From Streptomyces abyssalis (GTDB taxonomy: Bacteria > Actinomycetota > Actinomycetes > Streptomycetales > Streptomycetaceae): a DNA stretch of 64,000 nucleotides. The position numbers and the translations under genes are program-made. The DNA lies in contig NZ_LJGT01000039.1 in the NCBI RefSeq assembly GCF_001751365.1, positions 80,145 through 144,144 of the forward strand. The letters run 5' to 3'. Positions 27,986-36,996 of this stretch are shown piece after piece (position 1 is the stretch's first letter; every line of letters starts with the position of its first letter). The notes under the pieces were generated by a model. It had not been told where the DNA came from and did not search any database. It saw only the letters and a list, made by a program, of their open reading frames with translations.

Positions 27986-28001
27986 CGTGAATTAATTCAC
28001 G
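27986..28001 (-). promoter_or_regulatory. Rex-type operator upstream of ndh
   Basis: A perfect 16-bp palindrome CGTGAATTAATTCACG, strikingly AT-rich for this DNA. Its core GTGAA-N4-TTCAC matches the known binding site of Rex, the NADH/NAD+-sensing repressor of Streptomyces respiratory genes. It lies 306 bases upstream of the ndh start codon in a 428-base gene-free region, so a long 5' leader would be needed. Confidence 0.65.
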
Positions 28002-28016
28002 AGATCTCTTCCGGAG

Positions 28017-28030
28017 GTCTCCGCGGAGAC
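28017..28030. promoter_or_regulatory. Second perfect palindrome beside the Rex-type site
   Basis: GTCTCCGCGGAGAC is a 14-bp perfect palindrome 15 bases from the Rex-type site; an 8-bp GAGATCTC palindrome (28001-28008) lies between them. It may be another operator or part of a hairpin after the ppx gene, whose stop is at 28109. Role unknown. Confidence 0.45.
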
Positions 28031-28108
28031 GTGCGGCCACCCTTTCAAAGGAGACCGGCACTGCTCAAGTGAGGCTCCCGCAGGGGCTTCCGGCGGCTTC
28101 CGGCCGGG

Positions 28109-29035
28109 TCAAGTGAGGCTCCACGCAATGCCGTCGAGGATGTCGTGCTCGCTGACGACGACCTCCTCCGCCCCCGTACGTTCCATGATCCCCAGGAGTA
28201 TGGCGGCCCCCGCCGCGATCACGTCCACGCGCCCCGGGTGCATGACGGGGACGGCCGCCCGCTCGTCGTGCGTCGAGGCCAGCAGCCGCTCCACGATCGC
28301 GGCGACCTGCGCGCGCGGCACGCGGGAGTGGTGGATGGCAGCGGCGTCGTAGGCCTCCAGACCCAGCGCGATGCCGCCGACCGTGGTGACGGTGCCCGCG
28401 AGCCCGACGAGAGTACGGGCCTGAGACAGCGGCACGCTCCGCTCCACCTCGTCCAGCGCCGCCGCGACGTCCGCCCGCATCGCCTCGCGCTGGGCGGGCG
28501 TGACGGGGCCGGAGAGACCGTGGCGCTCGGTGAGCCGGACGCAGCCGACGTCGACGGACCTCGCGGCACGTACCGCCTCGTCACCGACGACGAACTCCGT
28601 GGAACCGCCACCGATGTCCACGACGAGGTAGGGCTTCTCCAGATCCGTGCGGCCCGTCAGCTCCTTGGTGGCTCCCGTGAAGGAGAACTGCGCCTCCTGG
28701 TCGCCGGTGATCACCTCTGGTTCGACGCCGAGGATGTCCACGACGCCCTGTACGAACTCGTCCCGGTTCTCCGCGTCCCGCGAGGCGGAGGTGGCGACGA
28801 ACCGGAGCCGCCGCGCACCGTGCTCCTCCACGGACCGCGCGTAGTCGCGGCACGCGGCGAAGGTACGCTCCAGAGCCTCCGGTGCAAGACGGCCCGTACG
28901 GTCGACGCCCTGGCCGAGGCGGACGATCTCCATCCGGCGCTCCAGGTCCTTCAGCTCGCCGGTGGCCGGGTCGGCGTCCGCGACGAGCAGCCGGATCGAG
29001 TTGGTACCGCAGTCCACGGCGGCGACGCGGGTCAT
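28109..29035 (-). CDS. Ppx/GppA exopolyphosphatase/pppGpp phosphohydrolase
   Basis: A 308-residue Ppx/GppA phosphatase of the short (about 310-residue) actinobacterial type, acting on polyphosphate or (p)ppGpp. The actin-like phosphate-1 motif is AAVDCGTNSIRLLVAD at the N-terminus, and the phosphate-2 motif is LVVDIGGGSTEFVVG near residue 140. The catalytic Glu region and GLAGTVTTVGGIALGL are visible. It follows the DUF501 gene by 73 bases on the same strand, part of the eno-divIC-DUF501-ppx run found in many actinobacteria. Confidence 0.92.
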   Translation of the reverse strand: MTRVAAVDCGTNSIRLLVADADPATGELKDLERRMEIVRLGQGVDRTGRLAPEALERTFAACRDYARSVEEHGARRLRFVATSASRDAENRDEFVQGVVDILGVEPEVITGDQEAQFSFTGATKELTGRTDLEKPYLVVDIGGGSTEFVVGDEAVRAARSVDVGCVRLTERHGLSGPVTPAQREAMRADVAAALDEVERSVPLSQARTLVGLAGTVTTVGGIALGLEAYDAAAIHHSRVPRAQVAAIVERLLASTHDERAAVPVMHPGRVDVIAAGAAILLGIMERTGAEEVVVSEHDILDGIAWSLT

Positions 29036-29108
29036 GCGCTCTCCTCACGGTCCTTTCGGACGGGTCGGCCCCAGCGTATTCGCGGGCGGCTTCGCCCCGG
29101 GGCGCGCG

Positions 29109-29648
29109 TCAGTCCGCTGTCGTCTCCGGGGGGCCGGACGGCTCGACACAGGGGCCCTTCGCCCACCACTCCGGGAGCATCGCCAGCGCCTCGTCCCCGA
29201 GAGGGTTGACTCCCGGGCCTGCGACGAGCGAGTGCGCGACCAGTACGTGCAGGCACTTCACGCGGTCCGGCATGCCGCCTGCGCTGGGGAAACCGACCAG
29301 TTCCTCGATGGCGTCGCGGCGGGCGAGATAGTCGTCGTGGGCCGCGCGGTAGGCGTCCGCCAGCTCCGCGTCCTCGGCCAAGCGCGCCGTCATGTCGCGC
29401 ATGACGCCTTCGGCCTCCAGCGTTCCGATGGCCGAGGCGGCGCGCGGGCAGGTCAGGTAGTACGTGGTGGGGAAAGGCGTGCCGTCCTCCAGCCGCGGCG
29501 CCGTCTCCACCACGTCGGGCAGCCCGCACGGGCATCGGTGGGCGATCGCGCGCAGACCGCGCGGCGGGCGGCCCAACTGTGCCTTGAACGCCGCCACATC
29601 GGCGTCCGTGGGCGGCGTGTGCTCGGTCAGCGGCGGTGGCTTTTCCAT
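29109..29648 (-). CDS. DUF501 protein
   Basis: A 179-residue cytoplasmic protein of the DUF501 family, conserved next to divIC and ppx in actinobacteria, function unknown. The family marks are the CPCGLPDVVET motif near residue 39, TTYYLTCPRAASAIGTLEAE, and VKCLHVLVAHSL toward the C-terminus. The N-terminal 18 residues are Pro/Thr-rich. The paired cysteines (RCPCG and TCP) and histidines could bind a metal. ATG 29648 lies 73 bases after the DivIC-like gene. Confidence 0.92.
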   Translation of the reverse strand: MEKPPPLTEHTPPTDADVAAFKAQLGRPPRGLRAIAHRCPCGLPDVVETAPRLEDGTPFPTTYYLTCPRAASAIGTLEAEGVMRDMTARLAEDAELADAYRAAHDDYLARRDAIEELVGFPSAGGMPDRVKCLHVLVAHSLVAGPGVNPLGDEALAMLPEWWAKGPCVEPSGPPETTAD

Positions 29649-29721
29649 CGGTGCGGGCTCTCCCGGGATGCGGTGAGGGGGTGCGGAACGGCGGGCGGGT
29701 GGGCGGGGGTTGACCGCGGCC

Positions 29722-30231
29722 TCAGCGCCCGCCGGCGCCGTCGGCCTGGTCGCCTCCGCCGGTCCGCTCGCCCCTGTCGGCCTTGTCGACGCCGTCCCAG
29801 AGGTTCTGGTACCAGGCGCGGTCGGAGCCGCGGTCGGAGGGCTTGCGCGCGTCGCCCGTACCGTCGGGCAGGGTGAAGCCCGTCTCGCCGGGACGTACGA
29901 AGTGCAGGTGCTCGCGGGCCTGTTGCTCGACGTACGCCGGGTCCTTCCAGCGCGCGCGCTCCTCCCGCAGGCGCTTGACCTGCTTACGGGCGTGCTCCGC
30001 CTGACGTTGCTGTTCGGCGATCTCCGTACGCTGCGAGACGTACTGACGCATCGGATAGGCCAGCGCCACCACCAGTGAGCAGACGACGAGCGCCAGCACC
30101 GCCGCCCTTCCCGTGAGGCGGCTGCGGCGCGGGGCGCGCACGGTGCGCCCGCGAGCGCGGTAGACGCGCTCGGCTGCCCGGGTGCCGAGCGCCCTGAGTC
30201 TGGTCGCGGTGGAGAACCGATCCGCGGGCAC
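29722..30231 (-). CDS. DivIC/FtsB-like septum formation initiator
   Basis: A 169-residue single-pass membrane protein. After a basic cytoplasmic tail of about 40 residues comes a hydrophobic helix (AAVLALVVCSLVVALAYPM), then a coiled coil (about 62-100), and the conserved FtsB/DivIC ending REHLHFVRPGETGF with a Gly/Asp-rich tail. Such proteins form the FtsQ-FtsL-FtsB divisome subcomplex. GTG 30231 is chosen because GGGAGGA is immediately upstream. Position downstream of eno is the usual actinobacterial arrangement. Confidence 0.9.
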   Translation of the reverse strand: MPADRFSTATRLRALGTRAAERVYRARGRTVRAPRRSRLTGRAAVLALVVCSLVVALAYPMRQYVSQRTEIAEQQRQAEHARKQVKRLREERARWKDPAYVEQQAREHLHFVRPGETGFTLPDGTGDARKPSDRGSDRAWYQNLWDGVDKADRGERTGGGDQADGAGGR

Positions 30232-30441
30232 GTTCCTCCCCTGTCCCCTTCTCAGCTGTCCGTGATGCTGCTGCGGGCCCGGCCGTGACGGTGGGCCGGG
30301 CGGGCCCCCGCCACCGTACGGGAACGGCGGCGGGGACGGGCGCAGCGACGGCACGGAGGGAACCGCGGCCCCGCCGGGCCCTGTCGGGCTCCGTCGGGCT
30401 CCGTCGGGGCGTCGGGCTCCGGGCCGGGCCTCCGGCGTACG

Positions 30442-31749
<1,308 letters not shown>

Positions 31750-31950
31750 TTACTGCCCAGAGCCTAACGGGCATGGGGTGGTGCCCCCGTCGGCAAGTCG
31801 TGTCGGGCGGTGGAACGGCGGGCGACGGGCAGCGAAGGAGACCAGCTCAGGGGTGCTCCGCACGGTCCCGATTTTGTTCGGGAGGGGAAGAAAAGCGGGG
31901 CGGGGCCGCGGGACGGGGGTCGCGGGACGGGGATGGGGGCGGGCGGAAGC

Positions 31951-32052
31951 GCGGCCGGACACGCGGCCGGACACGCGTATCGCGGATGACCGGTCGTCTG
32001 CACCGCGGGCGACCGGGCGTATGTACCGCGGACGACCGGGCGTGTGTACCGG
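31951..32052. repeat. Two tandem-repeat arrays upstream of eno
   Basis: GCGGCCGGACAC is repeated twice (31951-31974). It is followed by three 23-bp copies of a GGCGACCGGGCGTATGTACC-type unit (31984-32006, 32007-32029, 32030-32052) with a few differences. The array fills the end of the 359-base gap between the eno start and the stop of the Rpf-like gene. The rest of the gap is G-rich and should contain the eno promoter. Confidence 0.8.
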
Positions 32053-32081
32053 GCGCCGTCAGCCGGCGCCGGTCAACTGCG

Positions 32082-33062
32082 TCAGAGGCGGAGCTCCTGG
32101 CCGGGCAGGATGAGGCCGGGGTCGGAGCCGATGAGCTCGCGGTTGCGCTCGTACAGCTTCTGCCAGCCGCCCGGCACGTTCTCCTCGTCCGCGATGGAGT
32201 AGAGCGAATCGCCCTGGGAGACCCGGTGTTCGGCGTCGTCGCTCCCGCCGGCCCCGTCGTTCCCGTCCGCGTCGCCGCGACCGCCTTCTCCTTCACGCGA
32301 GGGGCGTTCGCCGGAGTCGTCGGTTACGCCGTCGCCGGGACCGACGGGGTCACTCGGCTCGTACGGGTAGTCGCCGTCCTCGCTCTGGCCGTCACCCGCG
32401 CTGCCGTCACCGGAACCCTCCGGATCGCCGGAACCGGACGGGTCCGACGGGTCGGCCGGGTCGGCCGGGTCGGTCGAAGGCGGCTCGGACGGGGACGAGC
32501 CGGGAGATTCGGGTGAGTCGGCGGGGTCGGAGGGGCCGGCGGATTCACCGGAGCCGGGGGCGCCGCTCTCGTCCTCGGGCGCGTCCGTCGACGGCTCTGT
32601 GGGATACGGACGTTCGGCCACGGGGCCGTCCGCGACGTCTTCCGAACCGTCCGGGTCGACGTCCGGCGAGCCCGGCGAATCCTGCGAAAGACCGGCGGCC
32701 CGGGCGCAGTCGCCGAACTGTTCGGCGCCTTCGGCGTCCAGGACCCGCTCCGCCACGGTGATCTGCTGGTCACGGCTGGCCAGGTCGGGGCGTCCGGCGT
32801 ACTCGGTGCCGCCGTGCTCCTCCCAGGTCTCCTGGTCCATCTGGAGCCCGCCGTAATACCCGTTGTCCTCGTTGGCGCTCCACAGTTCGCCGCTCTCGCA
32901 CTCCGCGACGGCGTCCCAGGTCGTGTTGTCCGCCGCGCTCGCCGCCGTCGCACCCAGCAGCGGGATGGCGAGGCCGGCTCCCGTCACCCCTGCGGCGACC
33001 ACGAAGTTGGGGGCCTGGCGGGGGCGGCGGTGGCGCCCGTTCCCGGAAAGCAGCGGCGGCAT
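32082..33062 (-). CDS. Resuscitation-promoting-factor-like transglycosylase with LysM
   Basis: A 326-residue secreted cell-wall enzyme. The signal peptide is VVAAGVTGAGLAIPLLGATA with cleavage near AASA. The Rpf domain (about 45-120) reads TWDAVAECESGELWSANEDN then YYGGLQMDQETWEEHGG, with the catalytic Glu in CESG. A long Asp/Pro/Ser/Gly linker follows (about 125-270), then a C-terminal LysM (VSQGDSLYSIADEE through ILPGQELRL). It cleaves peptidoglycan glycan strands and in streptomycetes helps spore germination. ATG 33062 has GAGAGG upstream. An alternative start at 33158 is coupled to a small upstream frame. Confidence 0.9.
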   Translation of the reverse strand: MPPLLSGNGRHRRPRQAPNFVVAAGVTGAGLAIPLLGATAASAADNTTWDAVAECESGELWSANEDNGYYGGLQMDQETWEEHGGTEYAGRPDLASRDQQITVAERVLDAEGAEQFGDCARAAGLSQDSPGSPDVDPDGSEDVADGPVAERPYPTEPSTDAPEDESGAPGSGESAGPSDPADSPESPGSSPSEPPSTDPADPADPSDPSGSGDPEGSGDGSAGDGQSEDGDYPYEPSDPVGPGDGVTDDSGERPSREGEGGRGDADGNDGAGGSDDAEHRVSQGDSLYSIADEENVPGGWQKLYERNRELIGSDPGLILPGQELRL

Positions 33063-33095
33063 GCGGGGTGACCTCTCGTAGGGACACGGGACGTT

Positions 33096-33260
33096 GCGGG
33101 TGACGCTTGCGTGGTGCGAGGGGTGGTGCAGGTGCGTGGTGCTGTGCGGGGGCGTCATGCTGCGGCTCGGTGCCGCGGTTTCGTAACGCGGGGTCGTACT
33201 GCGGCGTGGTGCGCCTGAAGTGCTGTGCGGTTGCGGAGTGATGCGCGAGTGACGCTTGCG
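33096..33260. repeat. Two 16-bp direct repeats in the Rpf-gene leader
   Basis: GCGGGTGACGCTTGCG (33096-33111) and GCGAGTGACGCTTGCG (33245-33260) differ at one base and are 149 bases apart. Both lie in the 350-base region upstream of the Rpf-like gene. They could be paired regulator sites. Confidence 0.6.
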
Positions 33261-33280
33261 CGGCTCTGCGACTGCCGCAT
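33155..33280 (-). CDS. Possible 41-residue leader frame before the Rpf-like gene
   Basis: ATG 33280 has an excellent GGGAGG 8 bases upstream, the best ribosome binding site in this region. The frame encodes a very basic peptide, MRQSQSRASVTRASL onward, and ends with TGA overlapping (ATGA) an ATG at 33158 that is in frame with the Rpf-like gene. This arrangement would allow translational coupling into a longer Rpf precursor. The peptide has no recognisable family, so it may be chance. Confidence 0.3.
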   Translation of the reverse strand: MRQSQSRASVTRASLRNRTALQAHHAAVRPRVTKPRHRAAA

Positions 33281-33412
33281 GAACGTAGCCTCCCGGCGTT
33301 CATCATCACAAGGTGGTGTCGTGCACATCACGCGAAAGTCACACCCGTGGTGTCCCGTCACTCCTGTCGCACAGACACCGCCGCACGCGGCGTCGTCTTC
33401 GCCGGCCCCGCG

Positions 33413-34753
33413 TCACTCCGTGCGCCGCTGGGGCGTGAACTCCACTGGCAGCGTGCGCAGTCCGCGCATGATCAGGCCGCCGCGCCAGCGCAGTTCGTCC
33501 GGCGGGACGGCAAGCCGCACATCGGGCAGCCGGTGCAGCAGGGTGCTCAGCGCGACCCGGCCCTCCAGTCGTGCGAGCGGCGCCCCGAGGCAGTAGTGGA
33601 TGCCGTGGCCGTAGCCCAAGTGCTGGTTGTCGCGCCGCCGAAGGTCCAGTACGTCCGGATCGTCGAACTTCGCCGGATCCCGGTCCGCGGCGGCGAGCAC
33701 CACGAGCACCGGCTCGCCCCCGGCGATGCGCACGCCGCCGATCTGCAGCGGCTCGGTGGCGAAACGCCACGTCGCCATCTCCACCGGCCCGTCGTAGCGC
33801 AGGAGTTCCTCGACCGCCGTGGCCAGCAGCCCGTCGTCGCCGGCGGCCAGCGCGTCGCACAGCAGCGTCCGCTGCCGCGGATTGCCGAGCAGCGTGTACG
33901 TGCCGTTGCCGATGAGGTTGACCGTCGTCTCGAACCCGGCGAAGAGGAGGATGAAGGCCATCGCCGCGGCCTCGTTCTCGGTGAGGTGCTCGCCGTGGTC
34001 GCTCGCGCGGATCAGCCCGGAGATCAGGTCCTCGTCCGGCTTCTCCCTTTTGCGGTGGATGAGTTCGGCGAGGTAGTTGCGCATCTTCTTCACGGCACGG
34101 CCGACGCCGCCGCGCGGAGGTCCCGGCTCACCGGGCTTGTGATGGCGCAGCATCATGCCCGCCCAGTCACGGAAGTCGTCCTGGTCCTCCGCCGGTACGC
34201 CGAGCATGTCGCAGATCGCGTAGATGGGCAGCGGGAAGGCGAACTCGTGGATCAGGTCCGCCTCGCCGCGCGCCGCGAAGCCGTCGATGAGCCGGTCCGT
34301 CAACTCCCTTACCCGCGGCTCGAATTCGGCGACACGGGCGGGCGTGAACGCCTTCGACACCAGACGCCGCAGCCGCGTGTGGTCGGGCGGATCGATGTTG
34401 AGCAGGTGCGTCATCAGGTTCGCGCTGCGTTCGCCCGGGATGCCGACCTTGCCCTTGCCGTGCGCCGAACGTTCGTGGTGGTGCACGGGGTTCTTGCTCA
34501 GCCGCTGGTCGGCCAGGGCCTGACGTGCGTCGGCGTAACGGGTGACCAGCCACGCCTCGACACCGCTGGGCAGCCGGGTCCTGCGTACGGGCGCGTGCTC
34601 GCGGAGCCAGGCGTACGCGGGGTACGGGTCGGCGGCGAACTCCCAGTCGAAGAGCGGGGGCATGGGGCCGCCGGCGCCGCCGGCGGGGTCGCCGGAGGCG
34701 TTGGGCACGTCAGGGGCGTCGGGCACGTCGGGCACGTCGGTGTCGTCTCGCAC
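33413..34753 (-). CDS. Cytochrome P450
   Basis: A 446-residue soluble class I P450. The I-helix oxygen-activation motif is AGFETTVN near residue 278, the K-helix ExxR is EELLR, and the haem loop is GYGHGIHYCLGAPLAR with the Cys ligand near residue 392. The overall pattern resembles the CYP107 group of actinobacterial hydroxylases, which often act in secondary metabolism. The first 30 residues are an Asp/Pro-rich tail. No ferredoxin or biosynthetic genes adjoin it, so the substrate is unknown. A large hairpin lies just upstream of its start. Confidence 0.95.
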   Translation of the reverse strand: MRDDTDVPDVPDAPDVPNASGDPAGGAGGPMPPLFDWEFAADPYPAYAWLREHAPVRRTRLPSGVEAWLVTRYADARQALADQRLSKNPVHHHERSAHGKGKVGIPGERSANLMTHLLNIDPPDHTRLRRLVSKAFTPARVAEFEPRVRELTDRLIDGFAARGEADLIHEFAFPLPIYAICDMLGVPAEDQDDFRDWAGMMLRHHKPGEPGPPRGGVGRAVKKMRNYLAELIHRKREKPDEDLISGLIRASDHGEHLTENEAAAMAFILLFAGFETTVNLIGNGTYTLLGNPRQRTLLCDALAAGDDGLLATAVEELLRYDGPVEMATWRFATEPLQIGGVRIAGGEPVLVVLAAADRDPAKFDDPDVLDLRRRDNQHLGYGHGIHYCLGAPLARLEGRVALSTLLHRLPDVRLAVPPDELRWRGGLIMRGLRTLPVEFTPQRRTE

Positions 34754-34784
34754 GGGACGACGCTAACCGGTGGCGCGGCAGGGT

Positions 34785-34830
34785 CCAGGGGCCTGTCCCC
34801 AGGGGGCTGTCCCCGGGGACAGGCCCCTGG
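34785..34830. terminator. Large hairpin between the DUF6479 gene and the P450 gene
   Basis: A perfect 16-bp stem (34785-34800 with 34815-34830) and a 14-base loop. It lies 107 bases past the DUF6479 stop and 32 bases upstream of the P450 start codon on the same strand, so it may terminate the first gene or act in the P450 leader. Confidence 0.65.
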
Positions 34831-34936
34831 GGATCCGCCCCCGGGCGTCCGGCTGCACCTGGACATGGGTCGGCCGGGTGGGGGCAGCCGGAGACCGGGT
34901 TTGGCCAGTTTGGCCGGGTTGGCCGGGTTGGCCGGG

Positions 34937-35326
34937 TCAGGTGTGCCCGGGGCCGCCGCTGCCGAACCCGCCGCTGCTGCCCTCGTCCCACTTGCGGGGC
35001 GGGCGTTCGTGCTCGCCGGGGTGGCTGTCGGAGTCGTAGTCGTGGAACTCGTACGGCATGCGGCGCTCGCCGTCCTGCGGCACCTCGTCGGGGACCCGGT
35101 GCCTGGTCTCGTACTCCTGAGGCGAGTTCGGGCCCTTCTCCCCGGGGCTGGACGGGCGCTGGTCGCCCCTTGCGCGGATGCGGATGCCGTAGGCGACGGC
35201 CAGGATCAGGCCGACGACGACGACGATGCCCGCGACGAGCGGCGCGATGCCCACGAGCAGATCGCGCTCGGCGGCGAGCACCGGGAGCGCCGTGAGCGAG
35301 TCGGATGCGGCTTGTACTGCGTACAT
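34937..35326 (-). CDS. DUF6479-type small membrane protein
   Basis: A 129-residue protein with one transmembrane helix (about 25-48: LLVGIAPLVAGIVVVVGLIL) and a soluble, charged C-terminal tail. The tail carries RPPRKWDEGSSGGFGSGGPG, the kind of ending I associate with streptomycete DUF6479 proteins. A short exterior N-terminus and cytoplasmic tail fit the positive-inside rule (RIRARGDQR just after the helix). Function unknown. ATG 35326 lies at the border of a large array of short dyads. Confidence 0.75.
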   Translation of the reverse strand: MYAVQAASDSLTALPVLAAERDLLVGIAPLVAGIVVVVGLILAVAYGIRIRARGDQRPSSPGEKGPNSPQEYETRHRVPDEVPQDGERRMPYEFHDYDSDSHPGEHERPPRKWDEGSSGGFGSGGPGHT

Positions 35327-35395
35327 GGCCCACGGGTACCCCGGCCTCGGCCGCTATGCCGGTACGGGGGCATGAGCCCGGGCGGAGTTGCCCGG

Positions 35396-35866
35396 GGAGC
35401 GGTGCTTCCGGGCGGGAGCGGCGCTTCCGGGCGCCCCGAGAGCCGGAACGGTGCTTCCGGGCGGGAGCGGTGCTCGCGGGCGCGGGCGGTGCTCACCAGG
35501 AGACTGCGTCCTTCCGGGCTGAGGCAGTGCTCGGGGCAGGAGCGGCGTTCCCGGCCGGGGCGGCGTTCCGAAGCGAGAGCAGTGCTCACCGAGGAGGCCC
35601 GCGCCACCAGCAGGAGCCGTGCTCCGCAGGGAGAGCAGTGCTCACGAGGGGCTCGCAGGCGGGAGCAGCACCCCGGGTGGAACAGTGCTCAGATGTGAGA
35701 GCGGTGCTCGCGGCCAGGTGCGGCGATCGTGAGCGGAACGCCGTTCCGAGGCGAGAGCAGCGCTCTCACCCAGCCCCGGACAGCCGCGCCCTGAGCCCGT
35801 GAGCACCGCTCTCGGCGAGAGCATCGCGTCAGCGAGAGCGCCGCCGTAGTCGAGAGTGGTGCTCTC
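35396..35866. repeat. Array of about 16-20 short dyads (GAGCRGYGCTC type)
   Basis: This 470-bp gene-free stretch is packed with copies of a 13-15 bp dyad, consensus GGAGCRGYGCTCC or GAGAGCRGYGCTCTC (arms separated by 3 bases). Clear copies start at 35396, 35415, 35445, 35464, 35484, 35522, 35539, 35557, 35575, 35613, 35631, 35679, 35697, 35735 (GGAACGCCGTTCC), 35753 (GAGAGCAGCGCTCTC), 35799 and 35852. Decayed copies lie near 35661, 35817 and 35835. Spacing at the left end is 19, 30, 19 and 20 bases, irregular elsewhere. The last copy reaches the mazG stop codon. Confidence 0.85.
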
Positions 35867-36872
35867 ATTCCGGGTCGGCGATCTCACTCTCCGCCGCGCG
35901 GATCGCGTCCCGGTACCGGCGGGCCGCTGCCCGCAGAGCCGTCTCCGGATCGATGCCTTCCGCTTCGGCGCGCACGGCCAGCGCGAGGAGTTCACCGCCG
36001 ACGCCGCCGTCCGCCCCGCCTGCGCGTCCCGGGCCGCCCGGCTCCGGCGTCACGTCCAGTTCCGCCAGCCGCACCCGCTGTGCCAACTTCGCGGCCAGCG
36101 CAAGCGCGGGCTGCCCCAGTGGAATCCCCTCCGTCACCGAGTCCCGGCGCTTCTCGACGGCCTTCGTGCGGAGCCAGTGCTCCCGCACCTCCTCCGCCGT
36201 CGCCGCCTGCTCCTCCCCGAACACGTGCGGATGCCGGTGAATGAGCTTCTCCACGATGCCGCCGGCCACGTCGTCGATCGTGAACGGCTCCTCCGGGTCC
36301 TCCTGCGCGATGCGGGCGTGGAAGACCACCTGCAGCAGCACGTCCCCCAACTCCTCGCACAGCGCGCCCCGGTCGTCCTCCTCGATCGCTTCGACGAGTT
36401 CGTACATCTCCTCGATGCCGTACTTGACCAGCCCCTCGTGCGTCCGGGCCCCGCTCCACGGGCAGTCCCTGCGGATGCTGTCCATGACCTGCACCAGGTC
36501 GAGGACGCGCGCGCCGGGCAGATCGTACGAGCCGGGCAGCAGCTCCAGCTCCGGCATCGAGGTACGCCCCGAACCGGCCAGCGCTGCCAGTCCGTCGGTC
36601 AGCTGCGGCTCGCCCTCGGCGGCGGCGATGACAACGGTCGTACGGCCTTCCGAGCACGCCTCGACCAGTTCGCGGGCCGTGGGCAGAGGCCCGGTGACGA
36701 CGTCGACGCCCGCCTCGCGCACGTACGGCAGCAACGGATGTTCCGGATCGCCGCACACGACGTGCCCGGCGGCGCGCAGCGCCTCCCAGGCGGGCCAGGA
36801 CAGCAACCCGGGCGCCACGCGGTGGCTGGTGGTGAGGAGGACGATGCGACCGGTACGGGGAGAAGCGTTCAC
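35865..36872 (-). CDS. mazG: MazG nucleoside triphosphate pyrophosphohydrolase
   Basis: A 335-residue enzyme hydrolysing (d)NTPs to NMP and pyrophosphate. The MazG domain lies at about 125-230: MDSIRRDCPWSGARTHEGL, YELVEAIEEDD and CEELGDVLLQVVFHARIA, with the ExxE...ExxD magnesium ligands. The N-terminal 115 residues form the tetrapyrrole-methylase-like or unrelated extension seen in actinobacterial MazG. The C-terminal EAEGIDPETALRAAARRYRD is the remains of the second helical half. ATG 36872 is clear. The 3' end touches the dyad array. Confidence 0.93.
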   Translation of the reverse strand: MNASPRTGRIVLLTTSHRVAPGLLSWPAWEALRAAGHVVCGDPEHPLLPYVREAGVDVVTGPLPTARELVEACSEGRTTVVIAAAEGEPQLTDGLAALAGSGRTSMPELELLPGSYDLPGARVLDLVQVMDSIRRDCPWSGARTHEGLVKYGIEEMYELVEAIEEDDRGALCEELGDVLLQVVFHARIAQEDPEEPFTIDDVAGGIVEKLIHRHPHVFGEEQAATAEEVREHWLRTKAVEKRRDSVTEGIPLGQPALALAAKLAQRVRLAELDVTPEPGGPGRAGGADGGVGGELLALAVRAEAEGIDPETALRAAARRYRDAIRAAESEIADPE

Positions 36873-36996
36873 CCGTCGAACGTAACTCAGCGGCGGTACG
36901 GGGCCGCTCGTGGCCGGCGGAGCCGGCAGCCGAGGCGGCGCGGCCCGGCCATGCGCGGCCCGGCCCTGCCCCGCCCGGCCCTGCCCGCCTCCCGCG

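Noticed and set aside
33063..33412. Cyclic-di-AMP (ydaO-type) riboswitch expected before some Rpf genes of Streptomyces
   Set aside because: I looked for its conserved GC-rich elements in the leader and did not find them. A covariance-model search would settle it.
35206..35698. Coding frames through the dyad array on both strands
   Set aside because: Their repetitive Arg/Ser/Ala peptides simply reflect the DNA repeats; no start site or family support.
35396..35866. CRISPR array
   Set aside because: The repeated unit is only 13-15 bp, degenerate and dyad-symmetric, gaps vary from about 4 to 30 bases, and there are no cas genes.
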